Assembly: GCA_002392965.1 (NCBI GenBank)
Contig: DGIA01000017.1
Location: 1 to 37,600 of the forward strand
Reading direction: 5' to 3'
DNA: 37,600 nucleotides
Source: Bacteroidales bacterium UBA3834
Lineage (GTDB): Bacteria > Bacteroidota > Bacteroidia > Bacteroidales > P3
Shown here: piece by piece, positions 14,349 to 22,909 of the stretch
Numbering within the stretch: position 1 is the stretch's first letter
How the letters are laid out: each line of letters opens with the position of its first letter
Program-made: the position numbers and the translations under genes
Notes under the pieces: generated by a model
Databases searched by the model: none
What the model was told of the DNA's origin: nothing
The model's input: the letters and a program-made list of their open reading frames with translations, nothing else

Positions 14349-15269
14349 ATGAAAAACAATTCGATGAAAGAGCTCACCGAGGGGATGCAGCGGCTGTGTG
14401 CGGTGGCCAACCGTATCGTGGCGCAGAACGGCAAGGCAAGCCGTATCGAGATAGACCTGCTGCTGGAGGATTTGCGCAATCTCTATGATGTGGCCCTGCA
14501 GTTGGGCGGAGACACGTTGCCCGAGCTTCATGCGGACCCCAGTCCTGTGGAGGAACGCGAGGCAGAACCCCAGGCAGAGGAGAAGATGATGGCCATGATG
14601 TCCACCATCGCAGCCATGACCCCGGAGCCGGAACCAGAGCCGGTTTCTGAACCTGAGCCTGCTCCTGCACCGGAGCCGGAACCGGAACCAGCACCAATAC
14701 CCGAGCCTGTTCCCGAACCAGCCCCCGAACCGGAACCTGCTCCTGCACCGGAGCCGGAACCGGAACCAGCCCCCGAGCCCGAACCTGAACCCGTAGAGCA
14801 GCCTCGCATGGAAGACCTGGAACACAATGACAATGCTTTGCTTTTCGACGAGATAATCATTGAACCGGAGAAGCCAGAGCCTCCAAAAGCGGTTGTGACG
14901 CCTGAGCCCCCAAAGGAACCGGAGGTACAGAAACCCGCAGGACAGGCTTCGCTGCTCGACTACCTGAAGCAGCCTACCACCCGTACGCTCGGCGAGACAT
15001 TGGCTGCGGCACATCCTTTGCAGCAGGCACTTGAGAAGAAGGTGGATGACCTGCGCACGGTGATTAACATAAACGACAAGTTCAGCTTTATGAGCGAACT
15101 CTTCAAAGGCAACATGAAGGCCTACAACGACTTCATTATGCGGTTGAACGCCACTGCACAGCGTGATGAAGCCCTGGCTCATGTGCACGACATCGCAGCC
15201 CAGTACAAGTGGGACGAGGAATCAGCCGCTGTCAGGGCATTCTACAAGATATTCGACAAGAAATTCTAA
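14349..15269 (+). CDS. Pro/Glu-repeat protein with conserved C-terminal domain, function unknown
   Basis: The protein is 306 residues with no signal peptide or membrane segment, so it is predicted cytoplasmic. Residues 1-60 are helical. Residues about 90-148 are almost entirely Pro-Glu and Pro-Ala dipeptides (PEPEPEP, PAPEPEPEPAP), a stiff extended spacer. The C-terminal 100 residues form a helical domain beginning near KKVDDLRTVININDKFSFM with a later ELFKGNMKAYNDFI. I recall this type of domain in Bacteroidota hypothetical proteins but know no function for it. The DNA encoding the spacer contains a 35-bp exact direct repeat (14658 and 14736, 78 bp apart), so its length can change without a frameshift. 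It heads the operon and the guanylate kinase gene follows after 15 bases. ATG 14364 is an alternative start. Confidence 0.7.
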   Translation: MKNNSMKELTEGMQRLCAVANRIVAQNGKASRIEIDLLLEDLRNLYDVALQLGGDTLPELHADPSPVEEREAEPQAEEKMMAMMSTIAAMTPEPEPEPVSEPEPAPAPEPEPEPAPIPEPVPEPAPEPEPAPAPEPEPEPAPEPEPEPVEQPRMEDLEHNDNALLFDEIIIEPEKPEPPKAVVTPEPPKEPEVQKPAGQASLLDYLKQPTTRTLGETLAAAHPLQQALEKKVDDLRTVININDKFSFMSELFKGNMKAYNDFIMRLNATAQRDEALAHVHDIAAQYKWDEESAAVRAFYKIFDKKF

Positions 15270-15284
15270 GACTCAAAGAAGGTT

Positions 15285-15869
15285 ATGGGGAAAGCGATAT
15301 TGTTCTCGGCGCCGTCGGGGTGCGGCAAGACCACCATCATACACGAGCTGATGCTTAGTGCCCCCATGGGGAGTTTCGATCCACAGGACCTGACGTTCAG
15401 TATCTCGGCCACTTCGCGTGCACCCCGGGGTGAAGAACGCGACGGGGTGGAGTATTATTTCCTGAGCTACGATGAGTTCAAGGCACGTGTGGCCAAGGGC
15501 GATTTCCTGGAGTGGGAGGAGGTTTATCAGGGTACCTGCTACGGGACTTTGAAGAGCGAGGTGGATCGCATTTGGAAGGAGGGGAAAGTGGCGGTGTTCG
15601 ATGTGGATGTCAATGGCGGTCGCAACATCAAACGCTACTTTGGTGACAATGCATTGAGCATCTTTGTGATGCCTCCCAGCGTGGAGGTGTTGGAACAGCG
15701 TCTTCGCAGTCGTGGCACCGACAGCGAAGAGAGCATCAGAAAGCGTTTGGATCGCAGTGCCAAAGAGCTGGAACAGGCACCTCAGTTCGACGTGACCATT
15801 GTGAACGACGACCTGCAGCGTGCTGTGCAGGAGACAAGGGAAGTGATTGAAAAGTTTCTTGGAAAGTGA
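15285..15869 (+). CDS. gmk: Guanylate kinase
   Basis: The 194-residue protein has the normal length for bacterial guanylate kinase, which phosphorylates GMP to GDP with ATP in the cytoplasm. The P-loop is SAPSGCGKTT (8-17). The GMP-binding region shows SISATSRAPRGEERDGVEYY (38-57), then GDFLEW and YGTLKSEV. The lid and adenine side show RLRSRGTDSEESIRKRL, and NDDL lies near the C-terminus. The stop codon overlaps the GTG start of mreC (GTGA), so translation of the two is probably coupled. Confidence 0.95.
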   Translation: MGKAILFSAPSGCGKTTIIHELMLSAPMGSFDPQDLTFSISATSRAPRGEERDGVEYYFLSYDEFKARVAKGDFLEWEEVYQGTCYGTLKSEVDRIWKEGKVAVFDVDVNGGRNIKRYFGDNALSIFVMPPSVEVLEQRLRSRGTDSEESIRKRLDRSAKELEQAPQFDVTIVNDDLQRAVQETREVIEKFLGK

Positions 15870-16690
15870 GCAAGCTGTTCGACATACTGAAGAAGTACGA
15901 CTACATCGTGGTCTTTGTGCTGCTGGTGGTGACATCGGTGGTGATGATGTCGAGCACTTCCTACTATCAGCGGTCGCGATTGGTGTCGTGGGCCGGCAGT
16001 GTGGCGGGCACGTGGTATGAAGGGGTGAACAGCGTGGGCGGCTATTTCGGCCTGAAGGCCGAGAATGACCGTCTGGCGGCTGAAAATGCGCGCCTCAGGG
16101 CCCAGTTGAAGGAAAGTTACATCAGTTATACCGACAGCTTGTTTACCGTAAGCGACACCGTCTATCGCCAGCGATACGAATACACAGAGGCACAGGTAAT
16201 CAAAAACTCGTGGAGTGGGCAGAACAACTACATTATGATCGGCAAAGGTTCGAATCATGGGATTGAACCCGATATGGCGGTCATCTCGCCCGACGGCATC
16301 GTGGGTGTGGTGGTGGCTACTACGAAGAACTTCTCCACCGTGATGCCGGTGCTGCATTCGGACAGCCGCAACAGCGTGAAGGTGAAACGTACAGGTATCA
16401 GTGGCTCGCTGGTGTGGGACGGCAAGGACTTCCGGTATGCACAGGTGCTCGATGTGCCGACCACACATCAGTTTGAGGAGAACGACACCATTGTCACCTC
16501 GGGCTTGGCCAACGATTTCCCCGAAGGGATACCAGTGGGCTATGTGGTGGATGCCGAAACGCTGAAAGGCAGCGGTTTCTATAAGGTGCGCATACGTTTG
16601 GCTACCGACTTCAACAAACTGAACCATGTGTATGTGGTTAACAACAAGTTCCGCAAGGAGCAGCAAGAACTGATGGAGGACGTGAAATGA
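15866..16690 (+). CDS. mreC: Rod-shape-determining protein MreC
   Basis: The protein is 274 residues starting at GTG 15866, which overlaps the gmk stop by 4 bases. A single membrane helix (residues about 12-30) is followed by a periplasmic coiled coil (about 63-85, KAENDRLAAENARLRAQL) and the beta-barrel pair typical of MreC, including NYIMIGKGSNHGIEPDMAVI, PDGIVGVV, VKRTGISGSLVW and GLANDFPEGIPVGYV. MreC links the cytoplasmic MreB filaments to peptidoglycan synthases of the elongasome. A short basic and acidic tail follows the last strand. The mreD start overlaps the stop codon (ATGA). No mreB is in the window. Confidence 0.93.
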   Translation: MSKLFDILKKYDYIVVFVLLVVTSVVMMSSTSYYQRSRLVSWAGSVAGTWYEGVNSVGGYFGLKAENDRLAAENARLRAQLKESYISYTDSLFTVSDTVYRQRYEYTEAQVIKNSWSGQNNYIMIGKGSNHGIEPDMAVISPDGIVGVVVATTKNFSTVMPVLHSDSRNSVKVKRTGISGSLVWDGKDFRYAQVLDVPTTHQFEENDTIVTSGLANDFPEGIPVGYVVDAETLKGSGFYKVRIRLATDFNKLNHVYVVNNKFRKEQQELMEDVK

Positions 16691-17205
16691 AGAACATAGT
16701 TTGGCGAAATGTGGGACGTTTTGTGTTGCTGATGTTGATACAGTTGTTGGTTCTCAACAATGTGTATCTTGGCGGCTATGTGATGCCGATGCTGTATGTG
16801 CTGTTTATTCTGATGCTTCCCACCTCGATGAAACGCATCCCGCTTTTGTTGGCAGCGTTTGGCACAGGTTTGCTGGTCGATATTATGTCGGGTTCGTTGG
16901 GATTTCACGCATTGGCTTGCACCGTGGTGGCTATGGTCCGCATCTGGTTTGCCGACCGCATACTGACACGTGGCGAGAACATAGTGATCTCCACACCGGG
17001 TATCTACAGCGTCACTCCACAGTATTTCATCAGTTACACCCTGCTGCTGCTGTCGCTGTTCTATCTGGTGTTCTACACTATGGAAGTATTCAGTTTCCGT
17101 GGCTTCGGCGGAGTGCTGTTGGCTACGATTTGCAGTACTTTGGTTACCGCTATTCTGGTGGTGGTTTATCAAGTTTTGTTCCTGAAACGGAAGGAGGAAC
17201 CATGA
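16687..17205 (+). CDS. mreD: Rod-shape-determining protein MreD
   Basis: The protein is 172 residues with five to six hydrophobic helices, matching MreD in size and topology. Features are a leading LIQLLVLNN segment, PMLYVLFILMLPTSMKR, and the GLLVDIMSGSLGFHALACTV segment that resembles the conserved GLxxDxxxxxxxGxxA region. MreD is an inner-membrane elongasome partner of MreC. The start codon overlaps the mreC stop (ATGA) and its own stop overlaps the porZ start (ATGA). In many bacteria mreCD is followed by the mrdA (PBP2) and rodA genes, which are not here. Confidence 0.9.
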   Translation: MKNIVWRNVGRFVLLMLIQLLVLNNVYLGGYVMPMLYVLFILMLPTSMKRIPLLLAAFGTGLLVDIMSGSLGFHALACTVVAMVRIWFADRILTRGENIVISTPGIYSVTPQYFISYTLLLLSLFYLVFYTMEVFSFRGFGGVLLATICSTLVTAILVVVYQVLFLKRKEEP

Positions 17206-19538
17206 GCAAACTAGAAAAGGGTAGCGGAAAAAAGAGAATGACGTGGCTGCTATGGTCTCTAACAGTTCTCTGTTTCCCAAGTTCCGGTCTTCACTCCCAG
17301 ACAGCCATCGGCCATTGGCGAGACTGCCTTGACTACAGCAAGGTGCTGCATGTGGAGCCTGCGAATGACGGCGTCTATGCTGCCGGGCGCGGAGGCTTGT
17401 TTCATTTCGACCCGGACGACCGTACTCTCACGGTGATGAGCAAGGCTTCGGGTCTGAACGATGTGGGAGTGGCTACGGTGGCCTATGATAGCCAGACCCG
17501 TTACTTGGTGGTGGCCTACAACAACTCCAATGTCGATTTGGTACAGGATGGGCGTGTGTTCAACATTTCCGATATCAAGCGCAGCGACATCGGAGGTGAC
17601 AAGAATATCTACCGTATCCGCTTCCGTAGAGGCTACGCTTATCTGGCTACGGGATTTGGCATTGTGGTGGTTGATCTGGCCCGTCACGAGATTAAGGAGA
17701 CCTGCTATATCGGTGCCGGTGGTGCCTATACTCCAGTGCACGATATCGCCTTCACCTCTGACAGCATCTATGCGGCTACAGGAGAAGGCGTGAAACGCAT
17801 TGCACTTGGCGAGCGATACCTTACCATCAGCGACCGCTGGCAACTGGACACTCGTCTCAACGGTGTCACCGTCACCATGCTTGAAGCCTTTGACGGAAAG
17901 CTTCTTGCTGCTGGCTATTCTTTCGATCCGGAAGAACTTACGCTTTATCAGAAAACAGATACCGGCTACCATGCTTGGAACAATGGTGCTGTTCTTTCGA
18001 TGCGGGCAGGAGGGGGACGTCTCACGCTGACACGCGATTCAAGTGTGGTGCGATACGACACGGCGTTTCAGATGATTGACAGTCTAACGGCTTACACGTG
18101 GGGATATCTCACCTGTTTCGATGCTGTCACGAGCGATGACGGCACCTTGTGGGCAGGACATAGTTGGGATGGGCTGATTCGTTTCACCGCCACAGGCGAC
18201 GAGGCCTTCCATCCCGCAGGACCTTTCTCGGGAGACTATGTCTATAGCCTTACGCCTTTCAACTATCGCATGCTGGTGTGTCCTGGAGGCCATAATTCAT
18301 TCTATGGCAATGCCTACCTTCCGGCGGATTTGTTCTCTACCGACGGCCGCAGTTGGAGGAGTCTCGACCTCAGTAACGGCATGCTTGCTTCTGCTACCGA
18401 CTTGCTTTCTGCGGATGTCAATCCCAACGACACCAACGAGATTGTCGCCGCTTTGTGGGGACGTGGGGTGGCCTCTATCCGAAACAACAAAGTGCAGGTC
18501 CTCTATGACGAAAACAATACGGGGGGCGCTTTGGTGCCATTCTACAGCGGCGGAATCAGTACATTGCGTACAGGTGCTGTGACTTTTGACGGCGACGGCA
18601 ACCTCTGGGTGCTTAATTCGCACTCTGGTTATGCTTTGGCCCGCCGTACAGCCTCGGGCACATGGAAGGGCTTTTCCACCAGTCGGTTGGATGATATGCC
18701 GTCACTTGACAAGCTTATTTGGGACAGCATCAACCATTACCTCTGGTTCTGTGGTCGCAGCAATGTCATTTATGTGCACGACGGCGATGGCCGTATGGCC
18801 AAGGTGAATCCCAACAATGGCAGCAAACTCTCTACCGACAATGTCACTGCCTTGGTGCAAGACCGTACGGGTAACCTCTGGGTAGGCACCAACAAGGGCA
18901 TCAAGGTTATCTATGATGCTGCCAAGGCCTTCCAATACGGTGGGGCAGGGGAGGTGTCGCCAGTCACCTGCAGCAATATAACCATCACCAATGGTGAATT
19001 TTACGAGTATCTGATGGCTTATGAGAGCATCACGGCCATTGCTGTCGATGGAGCCAACCGCAAATGGGTGGGCACTGCCGCAGGAGGTCTCTATCTTATT
19101 TCTGCTAATGGGATGGACCAGTTGGAACACTTCACAGCAGAGAACAGCCCGTTGTTCTCCAACAAGATTGTCACACTAGCCATCCAGCCGCGCACTGGCG
19201 AAGTGTATATCGGTACTGAGCAGGGTCTGCAGGTCTATCGTTCCACGGCTACTTATGCTGTCGGAACCCCTCTGGACGACATCCATGCCTTTCCGAACCC
19301 GGTGCGTCCGGGATATGAAGGACCTATCGCCATCAAGGGTTTCGTACGCGACGCTATGGTCCACATCACCGATGCTGCCGGACACACGGTCTATAGCACC
19401 CAGGCTCTTGGCGGCCAGGCCATCTGGAATGGCCGTACCGTCAACGGTGAGCGTGTGGCGGCAGGAGTCTATTACGTTTTTGCTGCCGACAACGAGGGGG
19501 GCAACCGTTCTGTCGCCAAGATATTGATTCTCCGATGA
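17202..19538 (+). CDS. porZ: T9SS surface protein PorZ
   Basis: The protein is 778 residues from ATG 17202, which overlaps the mreD stop; the frame stays open further upstream but that is mreD shadow. P. gingivalis PorZ is about 776 residues. An N-terminal signal segment (residues about 13-33) is followed by IGHWRDCLDY, the characteristic start of PorZ. Two-component-regulator-like propeller blades then run to about residue 685, for example DGVYAAGRGGLFHFD, GNLWVLNSHSG, GNLWVGTNKGIKVIYD and GEVYIGTEQGLQVY. The end is a T9SS sorting-type domain (HAFPNPVRPGYEGP, then AAGVYYVFAADNEGG and KILILR). PorZ works with PorU, PorV and PorQ in the surface attachment complex, delivering A-LPS for cargo anchoring. 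Its operon with mreCD is notable. Confidence 0.88.
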   Translation: MSKLEKGSGKKRMTWLLWSLTVLCFPSSGLHSQTAIGHWRDCLDYSKVLHVEPANDGVYAAGRGGLFHFDPDDRTLTVMSKASGLNDVGVATVAYDSQTRYLVVAYNNSNVDLVQDGRVFNISDIKRSDIGGDKNIYRIRFRRGYAYLATGFGIVVVDLARHEIKETCYIGAGGAYTPVHDIAFTSDSIYAATGEGVKRIALGERYLTISDRWQLDTRLNGVTVTMLEAFDGKLLAAGYSFDPEELTLYQKTDTGYHAWNNGAVLSMRAGGGRLTLTRDSSVVRYDTAFQMIDSLTAYTWGYLTCFDAVTSDDGTLWAGHSWDGLIRFTATGDEAFHPAGPFSGDYVYSLTPFNYRMLVCPGGHNSFYGNAYLPADLFSTDGRSWRSLDLSNGMLASATDLLSADVNPNDTNEIVAALWGRGVASIRNNKVQVLYDENNTGGALVPFYSGGISTLRTGAVTFDGDGNLWVLNSHSGYALARRTASGTWKGFSTSRLDDMPSLDKLIWDSINHYLWFCGRSNVIYVHDGDGRMAKVNPNNGSKLSTDNVTALVQDRTGNLWVGTNKGIKVIYDAAKAFQYGGAGEVSPVTCSNITITNGEFYEYLMAYESITAIAVDGANRKWVGTAAGGLYLISANGMDQLEHFTAENSPLFSNKIVTLAIQPRTGEVYIGTEQGLQVYRSTATYAVGTPLDDIHAFPNPVRPGYEGPIAIKGFVRDAMVHITDAAGHTVYSTQALGGQAIWNGRTVNGERVAAGVYYVFAADNEGGNRSVAKILILR

Positions 19539-19558
19539 CTTCTAACCCCTGACAGAAA

Positions 19559-20260
19559 ATGCTTCTCTCGACGCCAGGCCTGGTACTCCACACGACACCC
19601 TACGCCGAGACATCGGTGGTGGCCAAAGTGTTTACCCGTCAGTTGGGGCTCCGTTCCTATATCATCAAAAATGTCAGAGGACCACGTGGAAAAGTGAAAC
19701 AGAATCTCTTGCAGCCTCTTTCCGATATTGACATGGTGGTTTATGACAACCCCAAGACAGATCTTAACCACATCAAGGAGCTTTTTCCCCGTCCTCCGTT
19801 ATCCACTACCGACTATCTGCTACCCGTTCGGAACGCATTGCGTTTTTTCATGACAGAGGTGCTCTACAAGGCCCTGCATGAGGCTGAACCTATGCCCGAT
19901 CTCTTCGACTATGTCGAAGCGGTCAATGCTCAAGCTGCATTTCCCGACGCTCAACTTCCGATATTTTTTCTTCTCTCCGTGGCTCGTTATCTCGGTATTG
20001 AACCGTTGGACAACTACAACTCACGTGAGCCCCTTTTCGACCTGCAAGAAGGCCGTTTCGTGTCTGTCCCTGCCGAAACGACCCTTTCCCCACGCCATTC
20101 CTTGTTGCTCCATCAATACCTGACGGTCACAGACTTTCCCATACCGGCATTTGCCGACCGTCGGATCCTTATCGACGCCCTCATCACCTACTACCAACTG
20201 CATCTTAGCGGTTTTCATAACTTCCATAGTCACGAAATATTACATGCAATTTTAAAATAA
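19559..20260 (+). CDS. recO: DNA repair protein RecO
   Basis: The protein is 233 residues, the usual RecO length. The N-terminal OB-fold shows GLVLHTTPYAETSVVAKVFT, then GLRSYIIKNVRGPRGK and LLQPLSDIDMVV. The helical C-terminal part contains LPVRNALRFFMTEVLYKAL, followed by a long helix pair. RecO loads RecA onto SSB-coated DNA together with RecR. The protein contains no cysteine at all, so the four-Cys zinc finger found in RecO of many bacteria is absent. It starts 20 bases after porZ and ends 6 bases before the subtilisin gene, so it lies inside the operon. Confidence 0.88.
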   Translation: MLLSTPGLVLHTTPYAETSVVAKVFTRQLGLRSYIIKNVRGPRGKVKQNLLQPLSDIDMVVYDNPKTDLNHIKELFPRPPLSTTDYLLPVRNALRFFMTEVLYKALHEAEPMPDLFDYVEAVNAQAAFPDAQLPIFFLLSVARYLGIEPLDNYNSREPLFDLQEGRFVSVPAETTLSPRHSLLLHQYLTVTDFPIPAFADRRILIDALITYYQLHLSGFHNFHSHEILHAILK

Positions 20261-20266
20261 CAAACC

Positions 20267-22600
20267 ATGAAAAAACTTTCGTTAATTTTATTGGTACTGT
20301 CAAGTGTATCGGTGTTTTGTCACAGCCCTCTCCAGGCACAGTCGGTCTATTGGATTTTCCTGACCGACAAACAGGGAACAACGTTCGACCCTTATTCTTA
20401 TTTCGATGCCAAGGCCATTGAACGCTACAATGCTTGCGGTGCTGACCTCTACGACATCAGCAACTATCCTGTCAATTCCTCCTACGAGCAGGGCGTCAGT
20501 GCTTTGGCCACTGAGGAAATCGGCGTTTCTCGCTGGATGAATGCCATGGGTGTGGTGGCTACCCCTGCCCAGATAATGCAGATAGAATCTCTTCCCTATG
20601 TGCTTCGCGTGCAGCCCGTCGAGGCAGACATGCAAGTAGCGTCCTTCCCCAGTGACAATGATGGCCTTGTGGATCATGCCACTGTCGAGGGTCCTCTCGA
20701 GGCTCAGCTTGTCCGTATGGGTGGCAAGGCGTTCCGTGACAAGGGCATCGATGGCAAGGGCGTTCGAATCGCTGTGTTCGATGGGGGATTTCCCCGCGTC
20801 AATACGCACGAGGTGTTCCGTCACTTGCGTGACAACAAGCAGATTATCAAGACCTGGAACTTCCCCAACAATCGAGAGAACGTCTATGGCTGGAACAGTC
20901 ACGGTACAATGACCCTCAGCTGCATTGCCGGCCGTTATGAGGGCAAGGACTTCGGTCTGGCCACTGGTGCCGAGTTCCTTCTGGCCCGCACCGAGATCGA
21001 AGCCGAGCCCTTCAAGGAGGAGGTATGGTGGCAGATGGCAGTGGAGTGGGCCGACAAGAACGGTGCCAATATCATTTCCTCCAGCCTCGGCTATGGCAAG
21101 GAACGCCATTACACCAAGGATATGGATGGCACATCCTATGTGGCCAAAGCCGGTAACCTTGCCGCCCGCAAGGGTATGCTGGTGGTCAACAGCGCCGGCA
21201 ACGAAGCCGACGACGGCCAGTGGCGTACCATCATCACGCCCTCCGATGCCGACAGCGTGCTCTGCATCGGTGGCATCGAGAACAGCCTAACCGAGTACAA
21301 TCACATCACCTTCTCCTCCTATGGCCCCAGTGCCGACGGCCGCCAGAAGCCCAATGTCTGTGCCTTCGGCTATGCACGTACTGCCAACATCACTTCCGAC
21401 CAGGCCACCCATTATGTCCATGGGACCTCATTCTCCTGTCCTCTGGTGGCAGGCTTCGCTGCCTGTGCCTGGCAGGCATCGCCCGGCAAGACTGCCATGG
21501 AGATGTTCCGTTTGATCGAGCAAAGTGCCGATCTTTACCCCTATTGCGACTATTCCTACGGCTACGGCGTGCCTCAGGCATCCTTCTTTGTGGGCGACCG
21601 CAAGGCTGTTGATCCTACATTCCGCTTTGTTGCATTAGAGGACAGCATCCGCGTGGAGCCTACCCATCCCGTCAAACACGGCCACCTTTTCTACAGTTTC
21701 CGCCGTCCCGCCGACCATCGTCTGGCTTATTACGGCAAGGTCGATGTGGACTTTATGGATGTGACCGAGGGAATGTCCTTCTCCAAGGCAGCCGTGTTCA
21801 ACCGTACCCTTACCGTCCATCTCAACGGCTATACCGATAGCCTGCGCCTGCCTGAAGAGGAGTATCTTAAATACAATGATGCCAAGGGTTTCCTTTATTC
21901 CCCAGTCATTGATGAGAATGCAGTTGTTGCCGAGTCCGACGGTCGCAAGGGTGAGATCAAAACCCGGCAGTGGGGCAGCAACGCTTCCTGGCGCTACGAT
22001 GTCTATTTCCAGTTGGGGGTGCCTGCCAAGTTAGAGGAGTCGGAACTGCCTATGCTCGTTTGGTCACCAAGCACACGTGTAGGCCTGCGTCTGATGCATG
22101 CCTTTAACAAGAGCTACTGTCTTGGCCTAGGTCTGGAATGGGGCGGTATTAGGCATAACTACAAGGGGATGCAGCCCAACGCATTGGAACACGGTCTTGG
22201 TGCCGACGCCATCAGTCGGTCGATGGACAGGGAGGAGTACCGTCGTGTCAGTATTACGGAATTGAGTCTTGAATTTTTCCAGCGCATCCGTCTTGTGCCA
22301 GGTGGTATTGCGGGCAAGGGATTTCACTGGGACCTTGGCGTTTATGGCAGTTATGGCATACCGAGTTACACTATCAAGGGCGATATCACCTCGTGGGATA
22401 ATGCCGACAGTTACAAGGCAACCTTCGGAAGTCCCACCGCACTCGACGCCTACCGATGGAACTATGGTGTCACTACGAGGCTCACCAATGACTGGTTCGG
22501 TGTCTATGCCCGTTACCGCCTCAACGGCTTGGGACAGAAACTGCCGGAGAACCAGGTGCTCCTGCCTCGTCTCGAAGTGGGCATACAGCTCTGCTTCTGA
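20267..22600 (+). CDS. S8 (subtilisin) protease with C-terminal beta-barrel-like domain
   Basis: The protein is 777 residues with a signal peptide ending PLQAQ. Residues about 26-125 resemble an inhibitor-like propeptide. The catalytic domain spans about 155-430, with Asp 172 (AVFDGGF), His 212 (NSHGTM), the oxyanion Asn 312 (SAGNEADD) and nucleophile Ser 388 (HGTSFSCPLVAG). The usual DTG/DSG around the Asp is DGG here. An Ig-like segment (about 440-570) follows. The last 190 residues alternate aromatic and polar residues in amphipathic strands and end in Phe (LEVGIQLCF), as outer-membrane barrels do. The barrel could anchor the protease in the outer membrane. It is the last gene of the operon that includes porZ; a terminator follows. 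Confidence 0.85.
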   Translation: MKKLSLILLVLSSVSVFCHSPLQAQSVYWIFLTDKQGTTFDPYSYFDAKAIERYNACGADLYDISNYPVNSSYEQGVSALATEEIGVSRWMNAMGVVATPAQIMQIESLPYVLRVQPVEADMQVASFPSDNDGLVDHATVEGPLEAQLVRMGGKAFRDKGIDGKGVRIAVFDGGFPRVNTHEVFRHLRDNKQIIKTWNFPNNRENVYGWNSHGTMTLSCIAGRYEGKDFGLATGAEFLLARTEIEAEPFKEEVWWQMAVEWADKNGANIISSSLGYGKERHYTKDMDGTSYVAKAGNLAARKGMLVVNSAGNEADDGQWRTIITPSDADSVLCIGGIENSLTEYNHITFSSYGPSADGRQKPNVCAFGYARTANITSDQATHYVHGTSFSCPLVAGFAACAWQASPGKTAMEMFRLIEQSADLYPYCDYSYGYGVPQASFFVGDRKAVDPTFRFVALEDSIRVEPTHPVKHGHLFYSFRRPADHRLAYYGKVDVDFMDVTEGMSFSKAAVFNRTLTVHLNGYTDSLRLPEEEYLKYNDAKGFLYSPVIDENAVVAESDGRKGEIKTRQWGSNASWRYDVYFQLGVPAKLEESELPMLVWSPSTRVGLRLMHAFNKSYCLGLGLEWGGIRHNYKGMQPNALEHGLGADAISRSMDREEYRRVSITELSLEFFQRIRLVPGGIAGKGFHWDLGVYGSYGIPSYTIKGDITSWDNADSYKATFGSPTALDAYRWNYGVTTRLTNDWFGVYARYRLNGLGQKLPENQVLLPRLEVGIQLCF

Positions 22601-22636
22601 GCAGATTCCGTAGTTCTGGTTTTTGCAGAATTGATT

Positions 22637-22677
22637 AACAAGGTTGATTGTCGTACTGATGGTCAGCCTTGTTTCTT
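22637..22677 (+). terminator. Terminator of the gmk-mreCD-porZ-recO-protease operon
   Basis: An 11-bp stem joins AACAAGGTTGA (22637-22647) to TCAGCCTTGTT (22663-22673) with one G-T wobble and a 15-base loop, followed by TCTTG. It begins 37 bases after the stop codon of the protease gene. Confidence 0.6.
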
Positions 22678-22747
22678 GTAACTGTTTGATGTCAGGTTCT
22701 GAATTCGATGCTGCATAGTGCCTCCATTCATTTTTTAGGGTCATAAG

Positions 22748-22813
22748 GGAATCATAAAGGAGCTATAATGGTGTTGTAAGGGAGTGAAAAAGGAGGCGGG
22801 AAGGTTATATTTT
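22748..22813 (+). repeat. 11-bp-period array upstream of the choice-of-anchor L gene
   Basis: GGAG-like cores recur at 22748, 22759, 22770, 22781, 22792 and 22803 (GGAA, GGAG, GGTG, GGAG, GGAG, GGTT), every step exactly 11 bp. The intervening bases are A/T-rich and poorly conserved, so only the phased core is repeated. The array ends about 25 bases before the -7 box of the downstream gene and points the same way as that gene. Confidence 0.75.
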
Positions 22814-22838
22814 TTTCATTTAATTGTAAAAAAAGATG

Positions 22839-22846
22839 TATCTTTG
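22839..22846 (+). promoter_or_regulatory. -7 box upstream of the choice-of-anchor L gene
   Basis: TATCTTTG at 22839-22846 matches TAnnTTTG. No TTTG is seen at the expected -33 position, where the sequence is T-rich with TCAT. The predicted leader to ATG 22910 is about 57 bases. Confidence 0.55.
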
Positions 22847-22909
22847 CAGTCGATAGTGAGTGTGTTTTTGATGTGTGGTGTTGGTTTATAAATTGATAAT
22901 GATAACGTT

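Noticed and set aside
14349..14795. TonB-like protein because of the Pro/Glu repeats
   Set aside because: There is no N-terminal membrane helix and no TonB C-terminal domain.
16701..17201. Upstream extension of the porZ frame by 167 codons
   Set aside because: The extension lies entirely over mreD in another frame. The ATG at 17202 overlaps the mreD stop and leads into a signal segment and the PorZ start motif.
17202..19538. Hybrid two-component sensor, suggested by the regulator-type propeller blades
   Set aside because: There is no kinase, receiver or membrane-spanning sensor region. Length, start motif and the sorting-type C-terminus fit PorZ.
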